Positions 1 through 8,575 of a DNA stretch of 64,000 bases are shown here, piece by piece. Made by a program: the position numbers and the translations under genes. Each line of letters opens with the position of its first letter. Position 1 is the stretch's first letter. The stretch comes from Saccharomonospora glauca K62 (GTDB lineage Bacteria; Actinomycetota; Actinomycetes; Mycobacteriales; Pseudonocardiaceae). A model generated the notes under the pieces. That model was not told where the DNA came from. It saw nothing but the letters and a program-made list of their open reading frames with translations, and ran no database searches. The stretch lies in contig NZ_CM001484.1 of assembly GCF_000243395.2 (NCBI RefSeq), positions 3,766,562 through 3,830,561 of the forward strand, given 5' to 3'.

Positions 1-323
1 ATCCGCTCCAGCGGGGCGGCGATGTTGCCCGCGACGGTGCGCTCGGGCCGCAGTCCGGAGTCCACGACCGCGACCTGCCGCTGCGCTCCCCACAGCTTGC
101 GGCCCACGAGCCTGCCGGTGTCCATGCCGTCGTAGCGCACGGTGCCCCGGTCGGGCCGCTCCCGCAGCGCCACACAGCGCGCCAGCGTCGTCTTGCCGGC
201 CCGCGCGGGGCCGACGATGCCGAAGAGCGAGCCCGCGCTCACGGCAAGGTTGACATCGCGCAGTGCCACCACGCGGGAGTCGGCGGAGGCGAACGACTTG
301 CTGACGTTCTCGACAGTGATCAC
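1..323 (-). CDS. metN: Methionine ABC transporter ATP-binding protein, partial
   Basis: The ATPase of a D/L-methionine importer; only the N-terminal part is present because the gene runs off the left edge. The translated minus strand opens with ITVENVSKSF, has a Walker A loop GPARAGKTT (about residue 40) inside a FGIVGP..AGKTTLARC context, and continues LRERPDRGTV and AGNIAAPLE, the order typical of MetN. GTG at 323 is preferred to GTG at 326 because a GGAG lies 5 nt upstream of it. The gene sits behind a SAM-I riboswitch (521-607), which supports a methionine role and predicts repression when SAM is plentiful. The permease and the C-terminal ACT-like domain would lie outside the window. Confidence 0.85.
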   Translation of the reverse strand, partial: MITVENVSKSFASADSRVVALRDVNLAVSAGSLFGIVGPARAGKTTLARCVALRERPDRGTVRYDGMDTGRLVGRKLWGAQRQVAVVDSGLRPERTVAGNIAAPLER

Positions 324-430
324 CACAGCTCCAGGCAGCTTGAAAGCGGGCGTCCGCGTGGGACGTCCGAAAGTAGACAGACGGCTAGGGAACCGACGTT
401 GGTCGAAAGGGATAAGGCGCTCAGCGGGAA

Positions 431-459
431 ACGGTGTGGCTACAACAAGCACACACCGT
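431..459 (-). terminator. Hairpin between SAM riboswitch and metN
   Basis: An 8-bp perfect stem (ACGGTGTG with CACACCGT, 13-nt loop) lies on the minus strand between the riboswitch aptamer and metN. It is placed where an expression-platform terminator would be, although the downstream U-tract is only two residues. It may be the SAM-controlled terminator or a structural part of the leader. Confidence 0.4.
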
Positions 460-520
460 GCGGCGGCCTTGATCGACGACTCGACGCTGCGTCAGGAGCG
501 GCGTGCGATACACAGAATCC

Positions 521-607
521 TCCATCGGTCCTGGCGTTAGCACCTTCCCCGTCGGGGCGGTTGCTGCGACGTCACTGAGCCAGGTCTCTCGGTCGCTCGG
601 GATGGAT
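521..607 (-). promoter_or_regulatory. SAM-I (S-box) riboswitch aptamer
   Basis: Read on the minus strand, the leader shows the S-box core in order: P1 CCATC, then GAGCGACCGAGAGAC, CAGCAACC, GGGGAAGGTGCTAACGCCAG, and the closing P1 strand GATGG at 522-526. The run of GAGxGxCxGAGxGAxC, AACC and GGTGCTAA elements is the family signature. The aptamer ends about 200 nt before metN, in the right orientation to control a methionine transporter. A weak promoter-like pair (TTGTCA 644-639, TACTGT 619-614) lies just upstream. Confidence 0.85.
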
Positions 608-660
608 GCCCTCACAGTACAGCGGACGCCTCACGCGATGACAAGCATGACGGGGAGAGA

Positions 661-1518
661 TCACACTGTCGCCGCAGCGCGGGCGAGTTCGGCGAACATC
701 CCGACCGTGAGTCGCTCACCACGGGTGGCCGGGTCGACACCCGCGCGAGTAAGGATCTCGGCGGCCCGGTCGGCCGACCCCGCCCACGGGGCCAGCGCGG
801 CGCGCAGTGTCTTGCGGCGCTGCGCGAAGGCGGCGTCGACGAGTTCGAACACGGTGTCGCGGGAAACGCCTTCCGGCGGCTCCGTCCGCTCGAAGGCGAC
901 CAGCGACGAGTCGACGTTCGGCACCGGCCAGAACACCGACCTGGGGACCGCCGCGACCTTACGGGCCCGCCCGTACCACGCGAGTTTCACGCTGGGCACG
1001 CCGTAGACGCGGCTACCGGGCCCCGCGGCCATGCGATCGGCCACCTCGGTCTGGACCATGACGAGCGCGCGACGCAACGACGGCAGCTCGGCGAGCAGGT
1101 GCAGCACGACGGGGACGGCCACGTTGTACGGCAGATTCGCCACCAACGCCGTGGGCTTGGCGGGCAGCTCGTCCGCCCGCAGCCGCAGGGCGTCGCGTTC
1201 GAGCACGGTGAACCGTTCGACGGCCTCGGGCGCGTGCTCGGCGATCGTGGTGGGCAACTTCGCGGCCAGCACGGGATCGATCTCCACCGCCAGCACGCGC
1301 GCACCGGCGTGCAACAAGCCGAGGGTGAGGGAGCCCAGACCGGGGCCGACCTCCACCACGGGCTCGCCCGGTTCCACCTCGGCCAGGTGCACGATGCGGC
1401 GCACGGTGTTGGCGTCGTGCACGAAGTTCTGGCTGAGCTTCTTCGTCGGCCGCAGTCCCAGCGCGGCGGCCAACCGACGGATCTCGGAAGCTCCCAGCAG
1501 GCCCGGTGTCTCGGTCAC
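661..1518 (-). CDS. ksgA: 16S rRNA dimethyladenosine transferase
   Basis: RsmA/KsgA dimethylates two adjacent adenines in the 3' terminal helix of 16S rRNA using SAM, a late step in 30S assembly. The 285-residue protein is family length. It shows the [10 protein letters not shown] start of the fold, the SAM-binding loop [11 protein letters not shown] (GxGxG at residues 58-62), the acidic EIDP at 80 and the catalytic NLPY at 128-131. It lies 43 nt downstream of rpfB in the mycobacterial order tatD-rpfB-ksgA. A TAGGCT hexamer sits 6 nt before the GTG start, so the gene also appears to have its own leaderless promoter inside the rpfB-ksgA gap. Confidence 0.97.
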   Translation of the reverse strand: MTETPGLLGASEIRRLAAALGLRPTKKLSQNFVHDANTVRRIVHLAEVEPGEPVVEVGPGLGSLTLGLLHAGARVLAVEIDPVLAAKLPTTIAEHAPEAVERFTVLERDALRLRADELPAKPTALVANLPYNVAVPVVLHLLAELPSLRRALVMVQTEVADRMAAGPGSRVYGVPSVKLAWYGRARKVAAVPRSVFWPVPNVDSSLVAFERTEPPEGVSRDTVFELVDAAFAQRRKTLRAALAPWAGSADRAAEILTRAGVDPATRGERLTVGMFAELARAAATV

Positions 1519-1524
1519 CGGGCC

Positions 1525-1530
1525 AGCCTA
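1525..1530 (-). promoter_or_regulatory. Putative -10 element, leaderless ksgA promoter
   Basis: TAGGCT on the minus strand lies 6 nt upstream of the ksgA GTG with no Shine-Dalgarno sequence between. This spacing puts transcription start at or beside the start codon. Confidence 0.5.
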
Positions 1531-1561
1531 AAGTCCTCTCCGGACGACGGGACCACGGGCT

Positions 1562-2977
1562 TTACTTCGGCAGGCCGAGCTGCGACGAGCAGTGCGGCCA
1601 GGCGCCGTAGCCACCTCGGGAGTCCCGCACCCGTTCCGCGATGTCGATCTGCTGCTCGCGCGTGGCCTGGTGCGGGTAGGCCGCGTACTCCGTACCGCCG
1701 TAGGCGTCCCAGGTCTGCTTGTTGAACTGCAGCCCGCCGTAGTAGCCGTTGCCGGTGTTGGCGGCCCAGTTCCCGCTCGCCTCGCACTGCGCGAGCGCGT
1801 CCCACACGGCGGTGTTGCCGATCTCCGGGACGGTCACCTTGGTGCCGACGCGGACGACCCTCTTCTCCGCCTTCTTGACGACCTTGCTGGACAGCTCCTC
1901 GCTGTCGATGACCTTGCCGTTCTTCTTCGTCACGCGGTAGGTGACGAGCTTCTCGCCCGGCTTGCCCTCTTCCTCGACGACCTCCTTGCCCTTCTCAAGG
2001 GTGTCGTCGTAGACGATCTCGACCTCGGGCTCGATGGTCTCGGTCTTCTCCACCACCGTGACGCCGGTGCGGCTGACGTGCACCTCGGCGCCGTCGGTGA
2101 GCTTGAAGTCGGCGCCCTCCTCGATCTTGTCCTGCTTGCCGAGGTCGAGGCCCAACTCGGCGAGCAGTTCCGCGGCGGTCACGGCGTTCGTGGTGATCTC
2201 GCGGGGCTTCTCACCGCCGTCGTAGAGCGTGACGGTCTTCTCGGTCTTGATCTCCAGACGCATGCCCTCGAGGGGCACCTCGCCCGACAGCGGGGCGGAG
2301 AACCACGTGCCGCCGGTGTTCAGGTGGTCCAGTCCGAGCTGGGTCAGCGCCTCGCGAACCGTGGTGGCCCGGACCCAAGACTCACGGGACTCGCCGTCGA
2401 CCACGAGGGTGAGCTGGCGGCCGCGTTCGAGCTTGATGACCCCGCCGTCGCCGACCGGCGCCTGCGGGGACGGTGAGAGGGCGTCGTGGGCACCGACGGT
2501 GATGCCGGCGTCCTCCAGCACCTCGCCGACGGTGTCGCCGTAGCTGCGAATGGTCTGCTTCTCACCGTCGACGTCGACCGTGACGCTTTTGTTCATCGCG
2601 AGCGCCGCGGCACCGCCGCCGGTGAGGGTGATCATGACCGCGAGGACGGTGCCCCGCAGGAACCGCTTCTTCCACGTCTTGACCGCGCCGACGAAACCGT
2701 CCTCGCCCTCGGAGTCGGTCGACTCCTGTCCCTGCTGCTCGTTCTCCGACGGCAGCTCGATGGGCGGGAGCATGGTGGTCTCGGCGTTGATGAGCCTGAT
2801 GAGCTCGTCGACGTCGACGCCGGCCTCCGCCATGAGGGCTTCGGCGTCGGGGCCGAGGGCGGTCAGCACGTCGTGGGGTGTGACTTCCGGCTCGGGCGAG
2901 AAGTCGAGGTTCTCGGCTTCGCTCGGCCAGTCGAGCAGGGCCGTGGAGGCAGCCTTATGCCCGTCTCTATCAGTCAC
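1562..2977 (-). CDS. rpfB: Resuscitation-promoting factor RpfB-like transglycosylase
   Basis: A membrane-anchored peptidoglycan-cleaving enzyme linked to exit from dormancy. The 471-residue protein has a cytoplasmic N-terminus with acidic stretches, one membrane segment (about 109-128), three DUF348 repeats (from about 130, starting SVTVDVDGEKQTI), a G5 domain (about 320-390, FKLTD..VHVSRTGVT to VVRVGTK) and a C-terminal lysozyme-like Rpf domain (about 390-471) with the catalytic-Glu motif QCEASGNW and YYGGLQF. GTG at 2977 is chosen because AAGGGA lies 8 nt upstream; the frame stays open to 3064, but without a ribosome site. Gene order matches mycobacterial rpfB. Rpf activity of this protein is inferred from domain layout. 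Confidence 0.93.
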   Translation of the reverse strand: MTDRDGHKAASTALLDWPSEAENLDFSPEPEVTPHDVLTALGPDAEALMAEAGVDVDELIRLINAETTMLPPIELPSENEQQGQESTDSEGEDGFVGAVKTWKKRFLRGTVLAVMITLTGGGAAALAMNKSVTVDVDGEKQTIRSYGDTVGEVLEDAGITVGAHDALSPSPQAPVGDGGVIKLERGRQLTLVVDGESRESWVRATTVREALTQLGLDHLNTGGTWFSAPLSGEVPLEGMRLEIKTEKTVTLYDGGEKPREITTNAVTAAELLAELGLDLGKQDKIEEGADFKLTDGAEVHVSRTGVTVVEKTETIEPEVEIVYDDTLEKGKEVVEEEGKPGEKLVTYRVTKKNGKVIDSEELSSKVVKKAEKRVVRVGTKVTVPEIGNTAVWDALAQCEASGNWAANTGNGYYGGLQFNKQTWDAYGGTEYAAYPHQATREQQIDIAERVRDSRGGYGAWPHCSSQLGLPK

Positions 2978-3149
2978 AGGGTCGATCCCTTCACGTAAGT
3001 ACACCGACTCCCGCAGCCAGCGCCGCCTCCTCGCGCCCCGCAGGACGCGTTCCCCGACGTACACCGACGTGACTGTGGGCCCAGCGGAGTGGTGACCCGT
3101 AGCTCACGGTCGGTTCACCACCCAGCACGGTCACGGGACCATAACGAGT

Positions 3150-3177
3150 GCCGGGGGGTTGCGCAAATACCCCCGGC
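3150..3177 (-). terminator. Hairpin between tatD and rpfB
   Basis: A perfect 8-bp GC stem (GCCGGGGG with CCCCCGGC, 12-nt loop) lies in the 217-bp gap downstream of tatD. It lacks a U-tract, as is common in actinobacteria, and could separate the metG-tatD transcript from rpfB. Confidence 0.4.
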
Positions 3178-3194
3178 CCAACTCGTGATCTTCC

Positions 3195-4052
3195 TCACGA
3201 CACGCTCGGTAAACTCGCAGGTCCATCCGAGTGAGGGACTCGGAGACTGAACACCCTTTCCGCGTTACGTCGCGCAGCGTCGGCCACGGCCTCCACCGGT
3301 TGGTTCCGCAACTCGGCGAGCCCCCTCACCGTGTAGGCCGCGCAGTAGGGTTCGTTGGGCCGCCCCCGGAACGGATGCGGTGTCAGGAACGGGGCATCGG
3401 TCTCGACCAACAGCTGCTCGTCGGGTACCAGCCGGGCCGCCTCCTGCAGGGCCTTGGCGTTGCGGAAGGTCACCGTGCCCGCGAACGACAACACGTATCC
3501 CGCGTCGACACACCGCCTCGCCACGTCGGCGTCCCCCGAGAAACAGTGGAAGACCACCGTCCGGGGAGCTCCCTCGGACTCCAGGATCGCCAGCACGTCG
3601 TCGTGAGCCTCGCGGTCGTGGATCATCAACGGCTTGTCCACGCGTTTGGCGAGCTCGATGTGCCAGCGAAACGCCTCCCGCTGCGCCTCGGGCGGCGAGT
3701 AGTCCCAGTAGTAGTCCAACCCCGTCTCACCCACGGCGACCACGCGCTCGGCCGCCGCGAGCCGCTCCAGTTCGGCCTTCTGCTCGTCGGTGAAGTCCTT
3801 CGTGCGGGTGGGGTGCAGGGCGACGGCGCCGTAGAGCCGGTCGTCCCACGCCACCGCCTCGGCGACCCAGCGCGCCGAGGCGAGGTCGTCGGCGACGGTG
3901 ACGGCGGCGACGATCCCGGCAGCCGAAGCCCGGTCGAGCGCCGCCCGCACCTGTTCGGGCGTGGTCGCACCGCACGCGTCGAGATGGGTGTGCGAGTCGA
4001 CCGCCGGCACCGGGAGCCTCTCCGGTACCGGCGGCGGTTCCCGACGACTCAT
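3195..4052 (-). CDS. tatD: TatD family metal-dependent hydrolase
   Basis: A TIM-barrel metallohydrolase of the TatD/YcfH group, which act as DNases and D-aminoacyl-tRNA-type hydrolases. The metal-binding SHTHLD motif (His21, His23), [19 protein letters not shown] and the late ETDAPFL are all present in 285 residues. The start at 4052 is preferred over 4076: its ATG overlaps the metG stop in an ATGA and is preceded by AAGGTGG. The overlap shows translational coupling to metG, an arrangement conserved in mycobacteria. The precise substrate cannot be told from sequence. Confidence 0.92.
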   Translation of the reverse strand: MSRREPPPVPERLPVPAVDSHTHLDACGATTPEQVRAALDRASAAGIVAAVTVADDLASARWVAEAVAWDDRLYGAVALHPTRTKDFTDEQKAELERLAAAERVVAVGETGLDYYWDYSPPEAQREAFRWHIELAKRVDKPLMIHDREAHDDVLAILESEGAPRTVVFHCFSGDADVARRCVDAGYVLSFAGTVTFRNAKALQEAARLVPDEQLLVETDAPFLTPHPFRGRPNEPYCAAYTVRGLAELRNQPVEAVADAARRNAERVFSLRVPHSDGPASLPSVS

Positions 4053-5848
4053 TCGGCCACCTTGATCGGAGCCCACTCCGGCCCCGTCTCGGACAACTTC
4101 GGGTCGACCTTGGCGAACAACGGGGTCGGCTTGGCCAACGGCCTGCCCACCTCGATCGGCGTGGACTCCCAGCGGGCCTGCTCGGCGCCGTAGTCACCGG
4201 TGAGGATCGGATTCACCCGGTCGGGCAGATCGAGATCGGCGACCTCCTTCAGCTCCGGCTGCGCCGCCCACACGCCGGTGCCGCCCAGCGCCTCGTGCAC
4301 CTTCTGGGCCGCGTGCGGCAGGAACGGCGTCAGCAGCGTGTTGGCGTCCGACACCACCTGCAGGGCCGTGTGCAACACCGTGTCCCGACGCTCCGGGTCG
4401 TCCTTCAGCTTCCACGGCTGCTGCTCGGACAGGTACTTGTTGGCCGCCGACACCACGCGCATGGCCTCCTGGACCGCCTGCCGGAAGCGCGACCGGCTCA
4501 GGTGCGCGCCCACCGTGTCGAACGCCGCGCGCGCCTGCGCCTTGAGGTCCTCGTCCGCCCGGGTCGGGGTGTTCGGCCTCGGAATCCCGCCGTTGTTCTT
4601 GTGCGCCATCGAGATCGCGCGGTTGACGAGGTTGCCCCATTCGTTGGCGAGCTCGAAGTTGATCCGGCGGGTGAACTCGTCCCACGTGAAGTCGGTGTCC
4701 TGCGTCTCCGGGCCCGCGACGGCGATGAAGTACCGCAGCGTGTCGGGACCGAACTCCCGCAGGAAGTCGTGCACGTAGATCACCGTGCCGCGGGAGGTGG
4801 AGAACTTCGAGCCGCTCATCGTGAGGAACTCGCTGGAGACGATCTCGTCGGGCAACCGCAGCTTCCCGTACGGGCCCGGCTCACCGCCCTTGTCCCCCTC
4901 GCCGTTGTGGCCGAGCAGCAGCGCGGGCCAGATCTGGGCGTGGAACGTGATGTTGTCCTTGCCCATGAAGTAGTAGCTGCGGGCGTCGGGGTTGTTCCAC
5001 CACTCCTGCCACGCGTCCGGGTTGCCGGACCGGCGGGCCCACTCGACGCTCGCGGAGAAGTAACCGATCACCGCGTCGAACCAGACGTAGAACCGCTTGA
5101 GCGGCTGGTCGCGCCAGCCGTCGAGCGGGATGCGCACGCCCCAGTCGAGGTCGCGGGTGATGGGACGGGGCCGCATGTCGTCGACGAGGTTGCGGGTGAA
5201 GTTGAGGACATTGGGCCGCCAGTCGGTCTTGGTGGCCAGCCACTTGCCCAGCGTCTCGGTGAACGCGGGCAGGTCCAGGAAGAGGTGTTCGGTCTCGACG
5301 AACTTCGGCTTCTCGCCGTTGATGCGCGAGCGCGGGTTGCGCAGCTCGGCGGCGTCGAGCTGGTTGCCGCAGTTGTCGCACTGGTCGCCGCGCGCGCCGT
5401 CGTAGCCGCAGATGGGGCACGTGCCCTCGATGTAGCGGTCGGGCAGGGTGCGGCCCGTGGACGGGCTGATGGCGCCCGTCGTGGTCTTGGGGATGACGTA
5501 GCCGTTGCGGTGCAGCGCGAGGAAGATCTGCTGCGTGACCTCGGCGTGGTTGCCGGTGCTGGTGCGCGTGAAGAGGTCGTAGGACAACCCGAGGCCGCGC
5601 AGGTCCTCGGTGATCTGACGGGTGTACTTGTCGGCGGCCTGCTGCGGGGTCAGCCCCTCCTTGTCGGCCTGCACCTGGATCGGGGTGCCGTGTTCGTCGG
5701 TACCCGACACCATGAGCACCTTGTTACCGGCCATTCGCTGGTAGCGGGAGAAGACGTCGGAGGGGACGCCGAAGCCGGACACGTGGCCGATGTGGCGGGG
5801 GCCGTTGGCATAGGGCCAGGCCACCGCGGTCAACACTGGGGTGCTCAT
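4049..5848 (-). CDS. metG: Methionyl-tRNA synthetase
   Basis: Class I aminoacyl-tRNA synthetase charging tRNA-Met in the cytoplasm. The 599-residue chain opens with [18 protein letters not shown] (HIGH at 19-22), has a zinc knuckle with CPICGYDG and QCDNCGNQ, and a KMSKS-type loop in the form [10 protein letters not shown]. There is no C-terminal tRNA-binding domain of the EMAP type, so it is the short form. A TAGGCT hexamer 8 nt before the ATG and the absence of a Shine-Dalgarno sequence suggest a leaderless transcript. It is the first gene of the metG-tatD unit. Confidence 0.97.
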   Translation of the reverse strand: MSTPVLTAVAWPYANGPRHIGHVSGFGVPSDVFSRYQRMAGNKVLMVSGTDEHGTPIQVQADKEGLTPQQAADKYTRQITEDLRGLGLSYDLFTRTSTGNHAEVTQQIFLALHRNGYVIPKTTTGAISPSTGRTLPDRYIEGTCPICGYDGARGDQCDNCGNQLDAAELRNPRSRINGEKPKFVETEHLFLDLPAFTETLGKWLATKTDWRPNVLNFTRNLVDDMRPRPITRDLDWGVRIPLDGWRDQPLKRFYVWFDAVIGYFSASVEWARRSGNPDAWQEWWNNPDARSYYFMGKDNITFHAQIWPALLLGHNGEGDKGGEPGPYGKLRLPDEIVSSEFLTMSGSKFSTSRGTVIYVHDFLREFGPDTLRYFIAVAGPETQDTDFTWDEFTRRINFELANEWGNLVNRAISMAHKNNGGIPRPNTPTRADEDLKAQARAAFDTVGAHLSRSRFRQAVQEAMRVVSAANKYLSEQQPWKLKDDPERRDTVLHTALQVVSDANTLLTPFLPHAAQKVHEALGGTGVWAAQPELKEVADLDLPDRVNPILTGDYGAEQARWESTPIEVGRPLAKPTPLFAKVDPKLSETGPEWAPIKVAE

Positions 5849-5856
5849 ACCTGATT

Positions 5857-5862
5857 AGCCTA
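5857..5862 (-). promoter_or_regulatory. Putative -10 element, leaderless metG promoter
   Basis: TAGGCT lies 8 nt upstream of the metG ATG on the minus strand, with no ribosome binding site in between. Confidence 0.5.
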
Positions 5863-5978
5863 CGGACCGCCTCCGACTTATCGTGCGCGAGGGACACGTA
5901 GGAAAGTGGGGTCTCGCCCCGGTTCACCGGTGAAAGACTCGCCCGCGGTGCGGGGTGAGCGGAGAGTCTCCCGCAGGG

Positions 5979-6383
5979 CTACGACCCATCGTGATCAACG
6001 GCCGACCCACCACGTCGTGATGCCGAGACCGTGCCGACCACGAGCAGGGCGACCGCCAACGCCATCGTCACCGGGAGAACCACGACCTGCGGTGTCCCTC
6101 GGGGCACGAGAAACACGGCGACGATGCCCCCGATCGAGACCACGACACCGCCGAGCGCCCAGGGCGCCGCCTCACGGTGAATCCGGTACCACTCGGAAGG
6201 GTTCTCCTTCGCTCGCTTGGTGCGGATGCCGAACACCTCGTTGGGTTCGATCCTCCCGGCTCGACCCAGAACTCCCAGCAGCCCCATGACGATCGCCGTC
6301 ACCACGAGGGGGAAGACGAGCACCCACGTCGGCCCGACGCCCACCCCCACCAGGCGTTGCCCCAACTGAGCCGTCAGTTCCAT
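5979..6383 (-). CDS. SdpI/YhfL-like small membrane protein
   Basis: A 134-residue membrane protein with three hydrophobic segments (about 19-40, 75-93, 100-121). The conserved IEPNEVFGIRTKRAKENPSEW region after the first segment is the hallmark of the SdpI family, named for the Bacillus immunity protein against the SDP peptide toxin. Actinobacterial members are common and have no proven role, so immunity should not be assumed. The ATG at 6383 is preceded by GGAGGGGATC. The frame stays open far upstream, to 7154, but that part is antisense to the gene at 6591. Confidence 0.75.
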   Translation of the reverse strand: MELTAQLGQRLVGVGVGPTWVLVFPLVVTAIVMGLLGVLGRAGRIEPNEVFGIRTKRAKENPSEWYRIHREAAPWALGGVVVSIGGIVAVFLVPRGTPQVVVLPVTMALAVALLVVGTVSASRRGGSAVDHDGS

Positions 6384-6578
6384 GAACGATCCCCTCCCGT
6401 CCTCGGCTCCCCACTCGCCCCCGGTCGGACGGTTCGCGCCCGACTTCCCTCGACTTTCACCGAATGCGGTGTCGGTGACACCGAAAGTACCCGTCCCACG
6501 GTGGTCGCGAGCGCCTTCGCAGGAGAACGCGTGAGCCGTCGTCCGGCGTGGTGAACAGCCGATTCGCCCCGCCGGAGC

Positions 6579-6584
6579 TAGCCT
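6579..6584 (+). promoter_or_regulatory. Putative -10 element, leaderless promoter
   Basis: TAGCCT lies 6 nt before the GTG at 6591 on the plus strand. No Shine-Dalgarno sequence is visible. Confidence 0.4.
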
Positions 6585-6590
6585 GCCGCC

Positions 6591-7196
6591 GTGATCGGAC
6601 GCGGCATGCGGGGCGAGGCGAGCGGAATCAGCCTTGCCTCGCACACCGCGCACCCCGACTGGCGGGAGTTGGGGGAGAACCGCAAGGTGAGGTTCGCGTC
6701 GGTCACCGTCACCGACAACTCCAACTGGGTGGATCGGGACGCGGTCGCGCAGTTGACCGAAGCCTTGGACGCCGGCGTCCGCGCGGGAATCCGGCATCTC
6801 GGCCGCCCCGGCTCCCCGCAGGACCAGGCCCGACACGTGGCGCGCGTCGGCAAACCCCTCGGCGCGTTCGCCCCCGGCATGCTCGCGCCGACCCTGGACG
6901 CCCGCGCCGAGGGAGTCGACGACCGGTTCGTCCGCGCCTGGATCAAGACGCTGCGGCAGGAGGCCGCGATCCTGCGCGTGCTGGTGTACGCCGAGGCGGA
7001 GCACTGGCTGCACCGCTTCCATCCCGACAAGTGGGCCGACGATGACGTCGTGCTGTGGTCGGCGTGGCACAACGGCGTACCCCGCCGCGCCGGGTGGTTC
7101 CACCCCCGGCTCGGGTTGCACGAACACACCGGGGACGGCCGCGTCGGCCACCACAGGCTGGTCTACCCGTTCACCCTCGCCGACGTGCTCCTGTAG
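6591..7196 (+). CDS. Conserved hypothetical protein, 201 aa
   Basis: I do not recognise this family. It is a soluble 201-residue protein without signal peptide or membrane segment. It is rich in Trp, His and Arg near the C-terminus (WSAWHNGVPRRAGWFHP and TGDGRVGHHRLVYPF), and its middle contains RLGRPGS-like and KTLRQEAAILRVLVYAEAEH stretches. High third-position GC supports coding. It stands alone between a minus-strand SdpI-like gene and a minus-strand DUF4185 gene. Start GTG at 6591 follows a TAGCCT box by 6 nt; ATG at 6606 is the alternative. Confidence 0.6.
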   Translation: MIGRGMRGEASGISLASHTAHPDWRELGENRKVRFASVTVTDNSNWVDRDAVAQLTEALDAGVRAGIRHLGRPGSPQDQARHVARVGKPLGAFAPGMLAPTLDARAEGVDDRFVRAWIKTLRQEAAILRVLVYAEAEHWLHRFHPDKWADDDVVLWSAWHNGVPRRAGWFHPRLGLHEHTGDGRVGHHRLVYPFTLADVLL

Positions 7197-7205
7197 CCGG
7201 ACCGG

Positions 7206-8192
7206 TCAGTCGAGCAGCAGTCGGGTGCGGGTGAGATAGACGTTGTACGGCCCCCACTGGGACACCAGGTAGTACAGGTCCGGACCGGTGAGCGACCACG
7301 GGTGCAGATAGCCGCCGTAGACGGCCGGGTACTCGTCGCCGGAGACCACCACCTCGCCCACCGTCCACGGCCCGATCAGCCGCGGCGCCGAACGCAGCAC
7401 GATGCCGCGACGGGTCTCGTCGAGGTGCATGAGCAACCACCGACCGAGGTCCCGGTGGAAACCGAGCGACATCTCCCCCAGCGGACCGTCGACCACCACC
7501 GCGGCCGCCCGCGCGCGACGGCTCCACCCCGAACCGGTCCAGTACTCGAATGCCCGCGTGGCGGGCAACGCGGCCGGGGCCGCCCTGGCCAGATAGGCGT
7601 CGCCGTAGCGGCCGTTGGTGGTGCCCAGCAGGTACACGTGGCCGTCCGCCGGGGCGAACGCGCCGAGCTGGAACCGGCTGTCGCCCCACCGGTTCGACCA
7701 GCGCGCGTCCCGCGGCTTGTCCCACGTCCACCCGCCGTCACGGGAGACGGCGATGCCCGCGTGGTTGGTTCGCCACCTGCCCGGCCGGAGCCACGCCCGT
7801 ACCGACATGTAGTGCAGGTAGTGCATCCCGGCCACGGCGATACCGCTGTTGGGGATCACCGTGATCTCGCGCCCGGAGCCCGAGGGCAGCACCTGGGCAG
7901 CGGTGCCGTCCTCACGCGCCACCACACCGTCGAGTCGCAGTCCCGTGGCGAGGTCCCGGTCGGTGGAGTACGCCAGCACGTTGCGACGCCAGTCGGCGTG
8001 TCCCGGTCCGGGCCCGCTGCCGCCCCAACCGCGGCCGTAGGTGTCGCCGAACGCCAACCACACCCGGCCGTCCCCGCCGTCCCAGGGAATGCCGAGGTCG
8101 GTGGCGTGAATGCCGAATCGCTCGGCGGTGCGTCCCGGCGAGCCCTCCCCGGTCACGGGCCCGATCCGCGTCGTCTCGCCCACACGCACCAC
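7206..8192 (-). CDS. DUF4185 domain-containing protein
   Basis: A 328-residue protein with features of DUF4185: WLAFGDTYG, RRNVLAYSTDRD, VSRDGGWTWD, FQLGAFAP..GHVYLLGTTNGR and a C-terminal YLHPWSL...YYLVSQWGPYNVYL. The family adopts a five-bladed beta-propeller-like fold related to glycosidases, and some arabinogalactan or arabinan-degrading enzymes belong to it. Secreted relatives usually carry a signal peptide; none is visible here. GTG at 8192 is the annotated start, with GTG at 8189 or further upstream sequence as alternatives. Substrate unknown. Confidence 0.7.
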   Translation of the reverse strand: MVRVGETTRIGPVTGEGSPGRTAERFGIHATDLGIPWDGGDGRVWLAFGDTYGRGWGGSGPGPGHADWRRNVLAYSTDRDLATGLRLDGVVAREDGTAAQVLPSGSGREITVIPNSGIAVAGMHYLHYMSVRAWLRPGRWRTNHAGIAVSRDGGWTWDKPRDARWSNRWGDSRFQLGAFAPADGHVYLLGTTNGRYGDAYLARAAPAALPATRAFEYWTGSGWSRRARAAAVVVDGPLGEMSLGFHRDLGRWLLMHLDETRRGIVLRSAPRLIGPWTVGEVVVSGDEYPAVYGGYLHPWSLTGPDLYYLVSQWGPYNVYLTRTRLLLD

Positions 8193-8255
8193 GCCCTCGA
8201 CGTAGCCGGGAAGGCCACCGGGGAAACACGCGGCGGGACGTTCGGGGCCGCAGCC

Positions 8256-8570
8256 TCAGCTCGCGAACCTGAGCCCCACGACACCACCGATGATCATTGC
8301 CAGGCACAGCAGCCGCAGCACGCTCGCGGGCTCGTGCAACACGACCATGCCGTACAGGGCGGTGCCGACCGCGCCGATACCCACCCACACCGCGTATCCC
8401 GTGCCGACCGGGATGGTGCGCAGCGCGTACGCCAACCCGGCCATGCTCGCCCCCAACGCCACCAGGAACAACAGCGACGGCCACAGCCGCGAGAACCCTC
8501 GGGACGCCTCCAACGCGGCGGCCCACACGGTCTCCAGCACACCGGACACGACGAGAACGACCCACGCCAC
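8256..8570 (-). CDS. Small multidrug resistance (SMR) family transporter
   Basis: A 104-residue four-helix membrane protein. The MAWVVLVVSGVLETVWA start with its membrane-embedded Glu (residue 13) and the later PVGTGYAVWVGIGAVGTALYGM motif place it in the SMR family. The GTGYAVW and LEPAS-like sequences are closer to the SugE/Gdx (guanidinium export) branch than to QacE, but that split is uncertain from sequence alone. It begins 5 nt after the rsmI stop with GGAG in the rsmI tail, so it is co-transcribed with rsmI. Confidence 0.85.
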   Translation of the reverse strand: MAWVVLVVSGVLETVWAAALEASRGFSRLWPSLLFLVALGASMAGLAYALRTIPVGTGYAVWVGIGAVGTALYGMVVLHEPASVLRLLCLAMIIGGVVGLRFAS

Positions 8571-8575
8571 GGCTT

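Noticed and set aside
421..615. A 64-residue minus-strand frame with an ATG before metN
   Set aside because: It coincides with the SAM-I aptamer and the hairpin, so the conservation there is RNA structure. A leader peptide is not needed to explain it.
2978..3194. A c-di-AMP (ydaO) riboswitch before rpfB
   Set aside because: Such riboswitches precede rpfB in some actinobacteria, but I could not find the conserved core in this 217-bp leader.
5979..7154. A 391-residue protein including the SdpI-like domain
   Set aside because: The part beyond 6383 is antisense to the gene at 6591 and has no homology; a strong ribosome site supports the start at 6383.
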